The translations under genes and the position numbers were made by a program. The notes beneath the pieces are model-generated. The model saw nothing but the letters and a program-made list of their open reading frames with translations, ran no database searches and had not been told where the DNA came from. Below, piece after piece: positions 10,294 through 18,206 of a stretch of DNA of 56,911 nt. This stretch comes from Actinorugispora endophytica (GTDB lineage: Bacteria; Actinomycetota; Actinomycetes; Streptosporangiales; Streptosporangiaceae). The stretch covers positions 1 through 56,911 of the forward strand of contig NZ_SNYN01000009.1 in the NCBI RefSeq assembly GCF_004363075.1. Reading direction: 5' to 3'. Within the stretch, counting starts at the first letter, position 1; each line of letters starts with the position of its first letter.

Positions 10294-11574
10294 TCACACC
10301 GGGCCGGTCGCCCGGGCGGGGCTGGTTCCGGTGGGGAGGAACAGGGCGAAGGTCGTGGGCTTGGACTGCACGAACTCCACCCGCGCGCCTTCGGACTCGG
10401 CGATGTGCCGGGCCAGGGACAACCCGAGCCCGGTGCCGTTGCCACTGGTCACCTCGCGCTCGAAGATGCGCGGGGACAGCTCCTGGGGGATGCCCTCGCC
10501 CTCGTCGCTCACCTCGATCCGCACCGACTGCCCGGTCTCCAGGCGGCTCACGGTCACCGTTCCGGCGCCGTGCTTGAAGGCGTTCTCCACCAGGGTCGCC
10601 AGGATCTGGGAGAGGTCGGTGGGCACCGTCATGGCGGTCAACCCCTCCTTCCCGCCCAGTTGGAGTTTGCGTCCGGCCTGGGTGAAGACCGGGCGCCACT
10701 CCTCGACGAACTGCTCGATCACCTCGTCGATGTCGACCGGCTCCAGTTCGGGGTTCTGGGTCCGGCGGGCCCGCCCCAACAGGCTCTCCACGATCTCCAC
10801 GAGCCGTTCGGTCTGGGCGAGCGCGGCCTCGCCCTCCTCGCGCACGACCTCGGGCTTGTCGGCCTCGGCGAGGATCTCCTCGAGCCGCATCGACAGCGCG
10901 GTCAGCGGGGTGCGCAGCTGGTGGGAGGCGTCGGTGGCGAAGTGCCGCTCGGTCGAGATCAGGCTGGCGATGCGCTCGGCGCTGCGGTCCAGCACCTCGG
11001 CCACCGCGTCCGCCTCGGGAATGCCGTAGCGGTGCCCCCACGGGGTGGCCACCCCCGAGCCCAGCCGTTCGGCGGTCGCGGCGAGGTCGACCAGGGGCAG
11101 GGTGAGTCGCCTCGCCTGGAGCATGGCCAGGCCCACCGCGACGCCGATGGCCAGCAGGGACAGCGACGTGATCCCCAGCCACGCGCTGATGATGTCCTCG
11201 CGCACGCCGTTGGTATCGCGCCACACGACGACCACGGAGCCGCGCGCGGAGGTGGCCGAGGCGCTCAGCGAGGCGGCGGTGTCGGGGTCGCGCGGGTCGT
11301 ACTCCCAGCCGCCGGTGGACACGGTGGCCGCGCCCGGGGGGGAGATCTCGATGTAGCGCTGCGGATAGACGGCGGAGAAGTAGTCGACGTCGACCCGCCC
11401 GTCGATCTCCAGCTGGGCGTCGGCCTCGGTCGCGATCAGTTCGGCCTCACGCAGCAGCCGCGCGGAGTTGTCGCTGTTCACCTGCTGGTAGGTCAGTGCT
11501 CCGAGCGGCAGCCCGAGCAGCATCACCGCGATGATGGCCACCACGAGGGTGGAGAAGAGCATCCGCCTCCGCAT
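10294..11574 (-). CDS. Sensor histidine kinase (HAMP-HisKA-HATPase)
   Basis: Membrane sensor kinase of 426 residues. An N-terminal membrane helix (about 6-28), an extracytoplasmic domain of roughly 100 residues and a second helix (about 130-150) precede a HAMP region. The phospho-acceptor His218 lies in the H-box FATDASHQLRTPLTAL. The N box is LVENAFKHG, the G1 box DEGEGIP and the G2 box GTGLGLSLA. The gene lies 26 bases after its response regulator on the same strand, forming a two-component operon. The signal is unknown. The small extracytoplasmic domain carries a Tyr-rich YFSAVYPQRYIEI segment that offers no clear ligand clue. Confidence 0.93.
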   Translation of the reverse strand: MRRRMLFSTLVVAIIAVMLLGLPLGALTYQQVNSDNSARLLREAELIATEADAQLEIDGRVDVDYFSAVYPQRYIEISPPGAATVSTGGWEYDPRDPDTAASLSASATSARGSVVVVWRDTNGVREDIISAWLGITSLSLLAIGVAVGLAMLQARRLTLPLVDLAATAERLGSGVATPWGHRYGIPEADAVAEVLDRSAERIASLISTERHFATDASHQLRTPLTALSMRLEEILAEADKPEVVREEGEAALAQTERLVEIVESLLGRARRTQNPELEPVDIDEVIEQFVEEWRPVFTQAGRKLQLGGKEGLTAMTVPTDLSQILATLVENAFKHGAGTVTVSRLETGQSVRIEVSDEGEGIPQELSPRIFEREVTSGNGTGLGLSLARHIAESEGARVEFVQSKPTTFALFLPTGTSPARATGPV

Positions 11575-11600
11575 AGCACCCCATCATCGCACCCCGGGCG

Positions 11601-12269
11601 TTATTCCCGTTCGAAGCGGAAGCCGACGCCGCGCACGGTCGTGATGTAGGAGGGCTGGTTCGCGTCGTCCCCGAGCTTGCGCCGCAGCCAGGAGATGTGC
11701 ATGTCGAGGGTCTTGGTCGACCCCCACCAGTTCGTGTCCCACACCTCGCGCATGATCTGCTCGCGGGTGACGACCTTGCCGGCGTCGCGCACGAGGACGC
11801 GCAGCAGGTCGAACTCCTTGGTGGTGAGCTGGAGTTCGCGTTCGCCCAGCCAGGCGCGGCGCGAGTCGTTGTCGATGCGCACCCCGTGCACGACGGGAAC
11901 CTCTCCGCCGCCGCGCCGCAGCAGGGCCCGGACCCTGGCCAGGAGCTCGGCCAGCCGGAAGGGCTTGGTGACGTAGTCGTCGGCCCCCGCGTCCAGGCCG
12001 ACGACGGTGTCGACCTCGTCGGCCCGGGCGGTGAGGATCAGGATCGGGGTTCCGTGCCCCTCCGAGCGCAGCCGCCGGGCTACTTCGAGTCCGTCCATCT
12101 CCGGCAGCCCCAGATCCAGGACGAGCAGGTCCACGTCGCCCGCCCGGGCGCGTTCGAGAGTGTCCACGCCGTCGACGGTGACGTCGACCGAGTAGCCCTC
12201 CCGGCGGAGCGCGCGGGCCAGCGGCTCGGAGATCGAAGTGTCGTCTTCGGCCAGCAAAACGCAGGTCAT
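11601..12269 (-). CDS. OmpR/PhoB-family response regulator
   Basis: DNA-binding response regulator of 222 residues. The receiver domain has acidic pair Asp9/Asp10, phospho-acceptor Asp52 (VLDLGLPEMDG) and Lys102 (TKPF). A winged-helix effector domain follows, with LTTKEFDLLRVL and the C-terminal TTVRGVGFRFE. It is partnered with the kinase immediately downstream. A direct repeat with 11-base period upstream (12320-12336) looks like an OmpR-type box, suggesting autoregulation. Confidence 0.95.
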   Translation of the reverse strand: MTCVLLAEDDTSISEPLARALRREGYSVDVTVDGVDTLERARAGDVDLLVLDLGLPEMDGLEVARRLRSEGHGTPILILTARADEVDTVVGLDAGADDYVTKPFRLAELLARVRALLRRGGGEVPVVHGVRIDNDSRRAWLGERELQLTTKEFDLLRVLVRDAGKVVTREQIMREVWDTNWWGSTKTLDMHISWLRRKLGDDANQPSYITTVRGVGFRFERE

Positions 12270-12304
12270 GCAGCCGATCGTAAGACGACTGCGACGATTT
12301 CCCG

Positions 12305-12336
12305 GTTATGCGCGCCGATTGACCAGGGGGTGACCA
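12305..12336 (-). promoter_or_regulatory. OmpR-type direct repeat and candidate promoter of the two-component operon
   Basis: On the plus strand TGACCA occurs at 12320 and again at 12331, an exact 11-base period that fits head-to-tail binding of OmpR/PhoB-type regulators. Read on the minus strand the repeats precede a CATAAC (-10-like, 12310-12305), so they would cover the -35 region. The position is 51-67 bases upstream of the regulator start. Autoregulation is inferred. Confidence 0.45.
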
Positions 12337-12373
12337 AAAACGCGCATCCCCCGGCCGGACACGGTTCCCCGGA

Positions 12374-12423
12374 GAGGCCCGGGCCTCCGAGGCGCCCCCG
12401 CCCGGGGCGGGCCCCGGCCCGGG
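12374..12423 (-). terminator. GC-rich inverted repeats after the GtrA-like gene
   Basis: A perfect 14-base palindrome GAGGCCCGGGCCTC (12374-12387) is followed by nested GCCCC/GGGGC and GGCCCGGG repeats up to 12423. It lies between the GtrA-like gene and the response regulator, both on the minus strand, so it probably ends the first transcript. Confidence 0.4.
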
Positions 12424-12444
12424 ACGGACCGGCGCGGTGAGCGG

Positions 12445-13053
12445 TCAGCTGCTCCGCACCGTCCCGGACGGTCCGCCCTCCACGGTGTCCGGTCCCGTGC
12501 CCGGGGGGCCGGCCCCGGCCGACGGCGCGCGGAACACCCACTTCCGGTAGCTCCAGAAGCGGAACAGCGAGCCCAGACCCACGCCGACCACGTTGCCTGC
12601 GATGTTGCGCGCCAGCGGGCCGTCCAGGCCCAGCACCGAGACGGTGAACCACAGGCAGACGAGCTGGATCAGCAGGCCGACCGCGTTCAGGCCGAAGAAG
12701 AGCGCGTACGCGCGGACGAGCCCGCTGTGCGAGCGGTCCCTGAACGTCCAGAACCGGTTGCCGAGGAAGGCCACGACGGTGGCGCAGGTGGTCCCCAGCA
12801 CCTGGCCGGCCAGCTCGGCCGTTCCCAGGCCGTACCAGAACAGGTTCGTCGCCGCGAGCTGCACCACGTACGCGAAGGCCCCCACGGTGCCGAACTTGGC
12901 CACTTCGTGGATGAGCCGGGAGAAGCGCCGGTACAGCGCCGAGAGGAGTCGCAAGAGCCGTTCCGATCGGGGACGGGGCGGGGAAGTCCGGACCGTGTCC
13001 GGGGGGCCTCGGGGTCCGTGCGCGCACCGGCCCTGAAGGCGCTTCCAGAACAC
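12445..13053 (-). CDS. GtrA-like membrane protein
   Basis: Small polytopic protein of the GtrA family, thought to help move polyprenyl-linked sugars across the membrane during surface polysaccharide synthesis. About 202 residues. After an Arg/Pro-rich N-terminus, [20 protein letters not shown] begins four predicted membrane helices, with the family-typical [13 protein letters not shown] between helices two and three and [11 protein letters not shown] at the end. A GTG at 13053 is the longest start. The conserved part begins about 45 residues later, so an internal start (for example a TTG around LLRLLSAL) is possible. It is divergent from purK, with 76 bases between them. Confidence 0.85.
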   Translation of the reverse strand: MFWKRLQGRCAHGPRGPPDTVRTSPPRPRSERLLRLLSALYRRFSRLIHEVAKFGTVGAFAYVVQLAATNLFWYGLGTAELAGQVLGTTCATVVAFLGNRFWTFRDRSHSGLVRAYALFFGLNAVGLLIQLVCLWFTVSVLGLDGPLARNIAGNVVGVGLGSLFRFWSYRKWVFRAPSAGAGPPGTGPDTVEGGPSGTVRSS

Positions 13054-13129
13054 ACCCTAGAATTCCATGGGTCCCGCGTCGCTCGCGCGGTGGCCGCGAC
13101 TCCGCACGTGAACCAAGATGTGAGGCACC

Positions 13130-14284
13130 GTGAGCGAGACCAACCGGCCCGTCCCCTCCGTCGGAATGGTGGGAGGCGGTCAGCTCGCCCGAATGACACA
13201 CCAGGCGGCGATCCCGCTGGGCGTGGGCTTCCGGGTGCTGGCGAACACCCCGACCGACAGCGCGGCGCTGGTCTGCGCGGACGTGCAGCTCGGCGACGAC
13301 AGGGCACTCCCCGACCTGCTCACCTTCGCCAAGTCCTGCGACGTGCTCACGTTCGACCACGAGCACGTGCCCGAGCCGGTCCTGCGCGAACTGGAGAGGG
13401 CGGGCGCGGTGCTGCGCCCGGGGCGCGACGCGCTGCGCTACGCGCAGGACAAGCTCCTGATGCGCGTCCGCGCGGAGGAGCTGGGCGCGCCCTGCCCGCG
13501 CTGGCGCGCGGTCACCACCGTGGAGCACGTCGCCGACTTCGCCGCCGGGACCGGGTGGCCGGTGGTGCTCAAGGCCGCCCGCGGCGGCTACGACGGCAAG
13601 GGCGTCTGGGTGGTGGACGACGAAGCCGGGGCGGCCGTCGTCGTGGAGCGCGCGACGGGGGCCGGGGTCCCGCTCCTGGTCGAGGAGAAGGTCGCCTTCT
13701 CGCGCGAGCTCGCGGTGCAGGTCGCCCGGTCGCCCTACGGCCAGGTCGCGGTCTACCCGGTGGTGGAGACGGTGCAGCGCGACGGGATATGCCACGAGGT
13801 GATCGCCCCGGCGCCCGGTCTGGACGAGGAGAAGGCCACCCACGCGCAGGAGCTCGCGATCGAGCTCGCGCACGCCCTGGGCGTCGTGGGCATGCTCGCC
13901 GTCGAGCTGTTCGAGACAGAGAGGGGCGTCGTCGTCAACGAGCTGGCGATGCGGCCGCACAACTCCGGCCACTGGACGATCGAGGGGGCACGCACCTCGC
14001 AGTTCGAGCAGCACCTGCGGGCCGTTCTGGACCTGCCACTGGGCTCGCCGCGCACCGTCGGCCGGTACACGGTGATGGCCAACCTGCTCGGGGGCGGGGA
14101 TCCGGACGTGTTCGGCCGATACATTCATGTCATGGCCAGGGACCCCGAGCTGAAGGTGCACCTCTACGGCAAGGAGGTCCGTCCGGGCCGCAAGATCGGA
14201 CACGTCACCGTCGTCGGCGACGACCACGTGGACCTGCTGGAGCGTGCCAGGCACGCCGCCGCATACCTCAAGGGAGAAGCGTAG
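13130..14284 (+). CDS. purK: 5-(carboxyamino)imidazole ribonucleotide synthase
   Basis: ATP-grasp enzyme of de novo purine synthesis that carboxylates aminoimidazole ribonucleotide with bicarbonate. The N-terminal [20 protein letters not shown], the ATP loop [13 protein letters not shown] and the C-terminal [18 protein letters not shown] are diagnostic. 384 residues. The GTG at 13130 lies about five bases after a GAGG. The stop shares one base with the GTG of purE (TAGTG), so they are translationally coupled. Confidence 0.96.
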   Translation: MSETNRPVPSVGMVGGGQLARMTHQAAIPLGVGFRVLANTPTDSAALVCADVQLGDDRALPDLLTFAKSCDVLTFDHEHVPEPVLRELERAGAVLRPGRDALRYAQDKLLMRVRAEELGAPCPRWRAVTTVEHVADFAAGTGWPVVLKAARGGYDGKGVWVVDDEAGAAVVVERATGAGVPLLVEEKVAFSRELAVQVARSPYGQVAVYPVVETVQRDGICHEVIAPAPGLDEEKATHAQELAIELAHALGVVGMLAVELFETERGVVVNELAMRPHNSGHWTIEGARTSQFEQHLRAVLDLPLGSPRTVGRYTVMANLLGGGDPDVFGRYIHVMARDPELKVHLYGKEVRPGRKIGHVTVVGDDHVDLLERARHAAAYLKGEA

Positions 14285-14820
14285 TGAGCCAGACCGCCCC
14301 GACCGTCGGCATCGTGATGGGAAGCGACTCCGACTGGCCGTTCATGCAGGACGCCGCCACGGCGCTGCAGGAGTTCGACGTGGCCTTCGAGGCGGACGTG
14401 GTCTCGGCGCACCGGATGCCGCACGAGATGATCGCCTACGGCTCGGAGGCGGCCGAGCGCGGCCTCAAGGTCATCATCGCCGGGGCGGGCGGCGCCGCGC
14501 ACCTGCCGGGAATGCTCGCGTCGGTGACCCCGCTGCCGGTCATCGGGGTGCCGGTGCCGCTGAAGTACCTGGACGGCATGGACTCGCTGCTGTCCATCGT
14601 GCAGATGCCCGCCGGTGTTCCGGTGGCCACGGTCGCGGTGGGCGCGGCCCGCAACGCGGGCCTGCTCGCGGTGCGCGTGCTCGCCGCCCACGACGCCGAC
14701 CTGCGCGAGCGGATGACCGAGTTCCAGGCCGAACTCAAGGAGCAGGCGCACGCCAAGGGCGAACGCCTGCGCCGCCAGGTCGCCGAGGGCCCGTCCTCGT
14801 TCGGCTTCGGCGGACGCTAG
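14284..14820 (+). CDS. purE: N5-carboxyaminoimidazole ribonucleotide mutase
   Basis: Catalyses the step after PurK, moving the carboxyl group from N5 to C4. 178 residues. It has the phosphate-binding [15 protein letters not shown], the SAHRMPHEM loop with catalytic His, and [16 protein letters not shown]. This is a class I PurE, as expected when PurK is next to it. The GTG start overlaps the purK stop. A hairpin at 14879-14940 follows. Confidence 0.96.
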   Translation: MSQTAPTVGIVMGSDSDWPFMQDAATALQEFDVAFEADVVSAHRMPHEMIAYGSEAAERGLKVIIAGAGGAAHLPGMLASVTPLPVIGVPVPLKYLDGMDSLLSIVQMPAGVPVATVAVGAARNAGLLAVRVLAAHDADLRERMTEFQAELKEQAHAKGERLRRQVAEGPSSFGFGGR

Positions 14821-14878
14821 GGCGCGGGAGGAAGGGCCGCGGCAACGGGCGGCGCGCCCCGGCCCGCCGCGGACCCGC

Positions 14879-14940
14879 GATGATCCCGGCGCCCGGATTC
14901 CCTGACACGGACATCGCGGAACGCCGGCGCCGGGACCATC
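14879..14940. terminator. Bidirectional hairpin after purE
   Basis: GATGATCCCGGCGCC (14879-14893) pairs with GGCGCCGGGACCATC (14926-14940) with one mismatch, a 14-of-15 stem. It sits between purE (plus) and the CoA-binding gene (minus), which are convergent. Confidence 0.65.
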
Positions 14941-15014
14941 GGTGAGCCTCCCGGAAGCCGGGAACCCCGGGTGCGGCCCCGACCGGCTCCGGCTCCCGGG
15001 ACGCGCGACCGCCG

Positions 15015-15431
15015 TCACCCCGGGAGCCGCGGCCACTCGATCGCCGGGCAGCGGTCCATCACCATGGCGCGGCCCGACGCGAGGACGCGTCGGGCCGCCG
15101 CGTCGTCGACCACGCCGAGCTGGAACCAGACGCCGCTCACCTCCGGGCGGGCCAGGGCCTCGTCCGCCACGGCGCCCGCGCTCCCGGAGCGGCGGAACAC
15201 GTCCACCACGTCCACGTCGAAGGGGATGTCGGCGAGGGAGGCGTAGCCGCGCTCGCCGTGCACCGTCGCCGCGCTCGGGTGGACCGGGACGATCCGTTTG
15301 CCCTTGGACCGGAGGAAACGCGCCACCCCGTAGGCGGGGCGGGCCGGGTTGTCGCCCAGGCCCACGACCGCCCACACCTCCGTCTCCTCCAGGATCCGAC
15401 GGACCACGGCGGGGTCGTTGAGTCGTTCCAT
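15015..15431 (-). CDS. CoA-binding (YccU-type) domain protein
   Basis: 138-residue protein with the CoA-binding Rossmann fold seen in succinyl-CoA synthetase alpha subunits and in stand-alone proteins such as E. coli YccU. Visible are VWAVVGLGDNPARPAYGVAR near residue 19, KGKRIVPVHPS, the family segment FDVDVVDVFRRS, and WFQLGVVDDAAARRVLASG near the C-terminus. The physiological role is not established. It lies 37 bases upstream of the UDP-glucose dehydrogenase stop, reading the same way. Confidence 0.8.
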   Translation of the reverse strand: MERLNDPAVVRRILEETEVWAVVGLGDNPARPAYGVARFLRSKGKRIVPVHPSAATVHGERGYASLADIPFDVDVVDVFRRSGSAGAVADEALARPEVSGVWFQLGVVDDAAARRVLASGRAMVMDRCPAIEWPRLPG

Positions 15432-15468
15432 GGGTTCATTCTCGGGGACGCCAGTCCGGCGGGCGCGG

Positions 15469-16800
15469 TCAGGGGCGGCCCAGCGCGCGGTAGGTCCAGC
15501 CGTGCTCGCGCCAGTGCTCCGGGTTCAGCGCGTTGCGGCCGTCCACGATCCTGGTCTCGGCCACCACCTTGGCGAGCTCCTCGGGGTCGGCGTCGCGGAA
15601 CTCGGTCCACTCGGTGAGCAGCAGCACCACCTCGGCGTCGCGCACCGCCTCCAGCATGGTGTGCGCGAAGTTCAGGTGCGGGTGCTCGCGCCTGGCGTTC
15701 TCCAGCGCCTCGGGGTCGTAGACCGTGACGTGCGCTCCCAGCGAGCTGATCGTGGTCGCCACGTCCAGGGCGGGGGAGTCGCGGATGTCGTCGGAGTTGG
15801 GTTTGAACGCCGCGCCCAGCACGCCCACGGTGCGCCCGGCGAAGCTGCCGCCGATGAGCCCGCGCGCGATGTCGATGGTGCGCGCGCGGCGGCGCTGATT
15901 GATGGCGTCGACCTCGCGCAGGAACGAGAGCGCGGGCTCCACGCCCAGCTCGTCGGCGCGGGCCATGAACGCGCGGATGTCCTTGGGCAGGCAGCCGCCG
16001 CCGAACCCCAGCCCCGGGCCGAGGAACTTGCCGCCGATGCGGTCGTCGTAGGACAGCGACTCGGCGAGCTTGATCACGTCCGCGCCGGAGGCCTCGCACA
16101 CCTCCGCCATCGCGTTGATGAAGGAGATCTTGGTGGCGAGGAACGCGTTGGCGGAGACCTTGACCAGCTCGGCGGTCTGCAGGTCGGTGACCAGGAACGG
16201 GATGCCCTGCGCGAGCTGGCTCGCGGACACCTCCCGCATCACCTCCTCCACCCGCGCCGAGTCCGTGCCCAGCACGATCCGGTTCGGGTTGAGCGTGTCC
16301 TCCACGCCGAAGCCCTCCCGCAGGAACTCCGGGCTCCAGCCGACCTCCACGCCCTGTCCGGCGGGGGCGGTGGCGTGCAGCTGGGCGGTGATCCGGGCCG
16401 CGGTGCCCACCGGGACGGTGGACTTCCCGATCACGACGGTGGGCCGGGTCAGGTACGGGGCGAGCGACTCGACCGCAGAGTCCACGTAGCGCAGGTCGGC
16501 CGCGTTGGACGTGGCCTGCTGCGGGGTGCCCACACAGATGAAGTGCACGTCGGCGAACGCGGCCGCCTCGGCGTAGTCGGTGGTGAAGTGGAGCCGCCCG
16601 GTGGCCAGGTTGCGCGCCAGCACCTCCTCCAGGCCCGGCTCGTAGAACGGGAGCCGACCGGCCGAGAGGCTGTCGACCTTGGCCTGGTCCAGATCCAGAC
16701 CGAGCACGTCGAACCCCAGCTCCGCCATACAGGCGGCGTGCGTGGCCCCCAGATACCCGGTACCGATGACCGCGATCTTGAGGCGCTGCTTCTCGACCAA
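15469..16800 (-). CDS. UDP-glucose 6-dehydrogenase
   Basis: NAD-dependent four-electron oxidation of UDP-glucose to UDP-glucuronate, a precursor for acidic surface polymers. 443 residues. The N-terminal NAD motif is IGTGYLGATHAACMAELG. Further motifs are GKSTVPVGTA, Lys214 and Asn218 in ELVKVSANAF, and catalytic Cys270 in GFGGGCLPKDIRAF, with the C-terminal GAAFKPNSDDIRDSPA. It belongs to the UGDH branch rather than the ManNAc branch found at 33147-34469. The ATG at 16800 is followed by a standard lysine-rich start. Confidence 0.93.
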   Translation of the reverse strand: MVEKQRLKIAVIGTGYLGATHAACMAELGFDVLGLDLDQAKVDSLSAGRLPFYEPGLEEVLARNLATGRLHFTTDYAEAAAFADVHFICVGTPQQATSNAADLRYVDSAVESLAPYLTRPTVVIGKSTVPVGTAARITAQLHATAPAGQGVEVGWSPEFLREGFGVEDTLNPNRIVLGTDSARVEEVMREVSASQLAQGIPFLVTDLQTAELVKVSANAFLATKISFINAMAEVCEASGADVIKLAESLSYDDRIGGKFLGPGLGFGGGCLPKDIRAFMARADELGVEPALSFLREVDAINQRRRARTIDIARGLIGGSFAGRTVGVLGAAFKPNSDDIRDSPALDVATTISSLGAHVTVYDPEALENARREHPHLNFAHTMLEAVRDAEVVLLLTEWTEFRDADPEELAKVVAETRIVDGRNALNPEHWREHGWTYRALGRP

Positions 16801-17054
16801 TGGACTCGTCCTTCCTCACAACCGGCCTAGGCATGCTACCGGCGAGTCGCCTCGATGCCGTTGGGGACGTTCGGCCACAAGTGCCGACATCCGTCTCCCA
16901 TCGTGCGTAAGCGGCGGAGATGGCACCACCGCTCTTCTTTGAGACATTGCCGAACTCGCGTCCAACACAACATCAACGCGACATTAAGCCGGATTCTTGG
17001 CCGAACCGGGGGTAATCCCCAGAGGTTTCGTGGTGGTGCGCGGCTTCTGTCGCC

Positions 17055-17531
17055 TCACACGTTGCCAGGGGTCGTCCCCCGAGCCGACCCGGGCCCCGGG
17101 AAACGGCGACGGGTCCCGCGCCGGCGCGACGGCGGGACCGACGCGGCGACCAGCATGAGGCCCAGCAGCCAGGGATAGAAGGCGGTTACGGTGGTGAGGT
17201 TGTAGTACGCGGAGAGCGCCACGTCGACCGCGTACACGACGTCCTCGTCGTAGGAGAGGGCCTCCCACACGAGCAGCGCGGCGCCGGGGACGAGCGAGGC
17301 CAGCCGGGAGCCGGTGAGCGCGCCCAGGAGCGCGCCGACGATGCCCGGGACCACCCGGGAGTAGTCCAGGGAGCCCGGCCCCGGAGAGGGGTTCTCCGGC
17401 GACCACAGCCCGCTCTCCAAGGCGTACACGCCGGCGTCCAGCCCGAGGACGATGACCGGGACGGAGAGGACGCCGACGGCGCCACCGATCGCGTGCCGCC
17501 TCGCGTTCGGCACGGCTGCCTCCCCGGCCAT
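17055..17531 (-). CDS. Small integral membrane protein, function unknown
   Basis: About 158 residues from an ATG at 17531 (MAGEAAVPNARRHAIGG). Roughly four hydrophobic stretches are visible, in the regions GVLSVPVIVLGLDAGVYAL, VVPGIVGALLGALTG, ASLVPGAALLVWEAL and YPWLLGLMLVAASV, followed by an Arg-rich tail RRRGTRRRF. Positive charges at the end suggest a cytoplasmic C-terminus. I do not recognise the family. The frame stays open far upstream, but that part is repeat-element sequence, so the internal ATG is preferred. It is the only reading frame here with coherent membrane helices. Confidence 0.6.
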   Translation of the reverse strand: MAGEAAVPNARRHAIGGAVGVLSVPVIVLGLDAGVYALESGLWSPENPSPGPGSLDYSRVVPGIVGALLGALTGSRLASLVPGAALLVWEALSYDEDVVYAVDVALSAYYNLTTVTAFYPWLLGLMLVAASVPPSRRRGTRRRFPGPGSARGTTPGNV

Positions 17532-17671
17532 CGTCGGTGACGACCCGAGCGGCCGCCGCCACACCCTAGTGCCCGGCGCCCGTCCTCCCCGCTGGACTCG
17601 ATCTCTCCGGGCCCGGACCGTCTCCGAGACCCCGGGGACGTCAAGGCCGGGGGAAGGCGCCACGGAGCGCC

Positions 17672-17763
17672 AGGGGGTTTCCGCTACGGGGGTGTTTCGG
17701 CGTCCGGAAGAGGGGTCTACCGATGATCCCGACGCCGAACCACCCCCGCGGCGGAAACCCCCT
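17672..17763. repeat. Miniature inverted-repeat derivative of the 450-bp element
   Basis: Left arm from AGGGGGTTTCCGC at 17672 and right arm ending GCGGAAACCCCCT at 17763 form terminal inverted repeats of about 33 bases with few mismatches, around a spacer of about 26 bases. Its ends share GCGGGGGTG and TTCGGCG with the ends of the large element, so it looks like an internally deleted relative. The junction with copy A is CTAG (17762-17765). Confidence 0.6.
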
Positions 17764-17905
17764 AGGGAGGCTCGGGCGCGGGGGTGATTCGGGTATCGGT
17801 GTTTCGGGGGCCTTACGCCGCGCGGATCGCGAGGTGACGGCAGGCGGCGACGGCGGGTGCGGGTCGGGGCCGCGCCCACGACGTCCGTTTCGCGTGGTTT
17901 CCGTT

Positions 17906-17963
17906 GGTGATCTTGCTGTTTCCCCCCGAGAACCTTGATCTCGGGGGAAACAGCAAGATCACC
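17906..17963. repeat. Hairpin H1 of element copy A
   Basis: GGTGATCTTGCTGTTTCCCC and its complement form a 24-bp stem with one bulged C and a nine-base loop. The same hairpin, differing by one loop base, is in copy B at 53308-53365. Confidence 0.75.
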
Positions 17964-18005
17964 GGACATTCGAGGGCCGGTTCCGCCCCCACCCGGAATG
18001 ATCAT

Positions 18006-18047
18006 GGGCTTTCCGCCCTTCCCGGCCCCGAAACAGGCAGAAAGCCC
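18006..18047. repeat. Hairpin H2 of element copy A
   Basis: GGGCTTTCCGCC (18006-18017) pairs with GGCAGAAAGCCC (18036-18047) with one mismatch and an 18-base loop. It is identical in copy B (53224-53265, opposite strand). Confidence 0.65.
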
Positions 18048-18206
18048 AAGACCGTCAACGGACCCCTCACGCGACGGACATCGTGGGCGCGGCCCCGACC
18101 CTCACCCGCCGTCGCCGCCCGCCGTGACCTCGCGGTTCGCGGGCGTGAGGCCGAACGACCCACCCGAAGCACCGGCACGCCGAACCACCCCCGCGGCGGA
18201 GTCTCC

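Larger units (their letters stand above)
17532..18206. other. Intergenic region filled by repeat elements
   Basis: 675 bases without a convincing gene. It holds a roughly 90-bp miniature inverted-repeat element (17672-17763) directly abutting the 450-bp element copy A (17765-18210). The open frames crossing it are products of the palindromes. No promoter was recognised. Confidence 0.7.

Noticed and set aside
17904-18200. Conserved-looking 60-residue reading frames inside both repeat element copies
   Set aside because: The element core is almost identical in DNA, so identical translations are expected. The few differences do not favour synonymous sites, and the frames run through hairpins.
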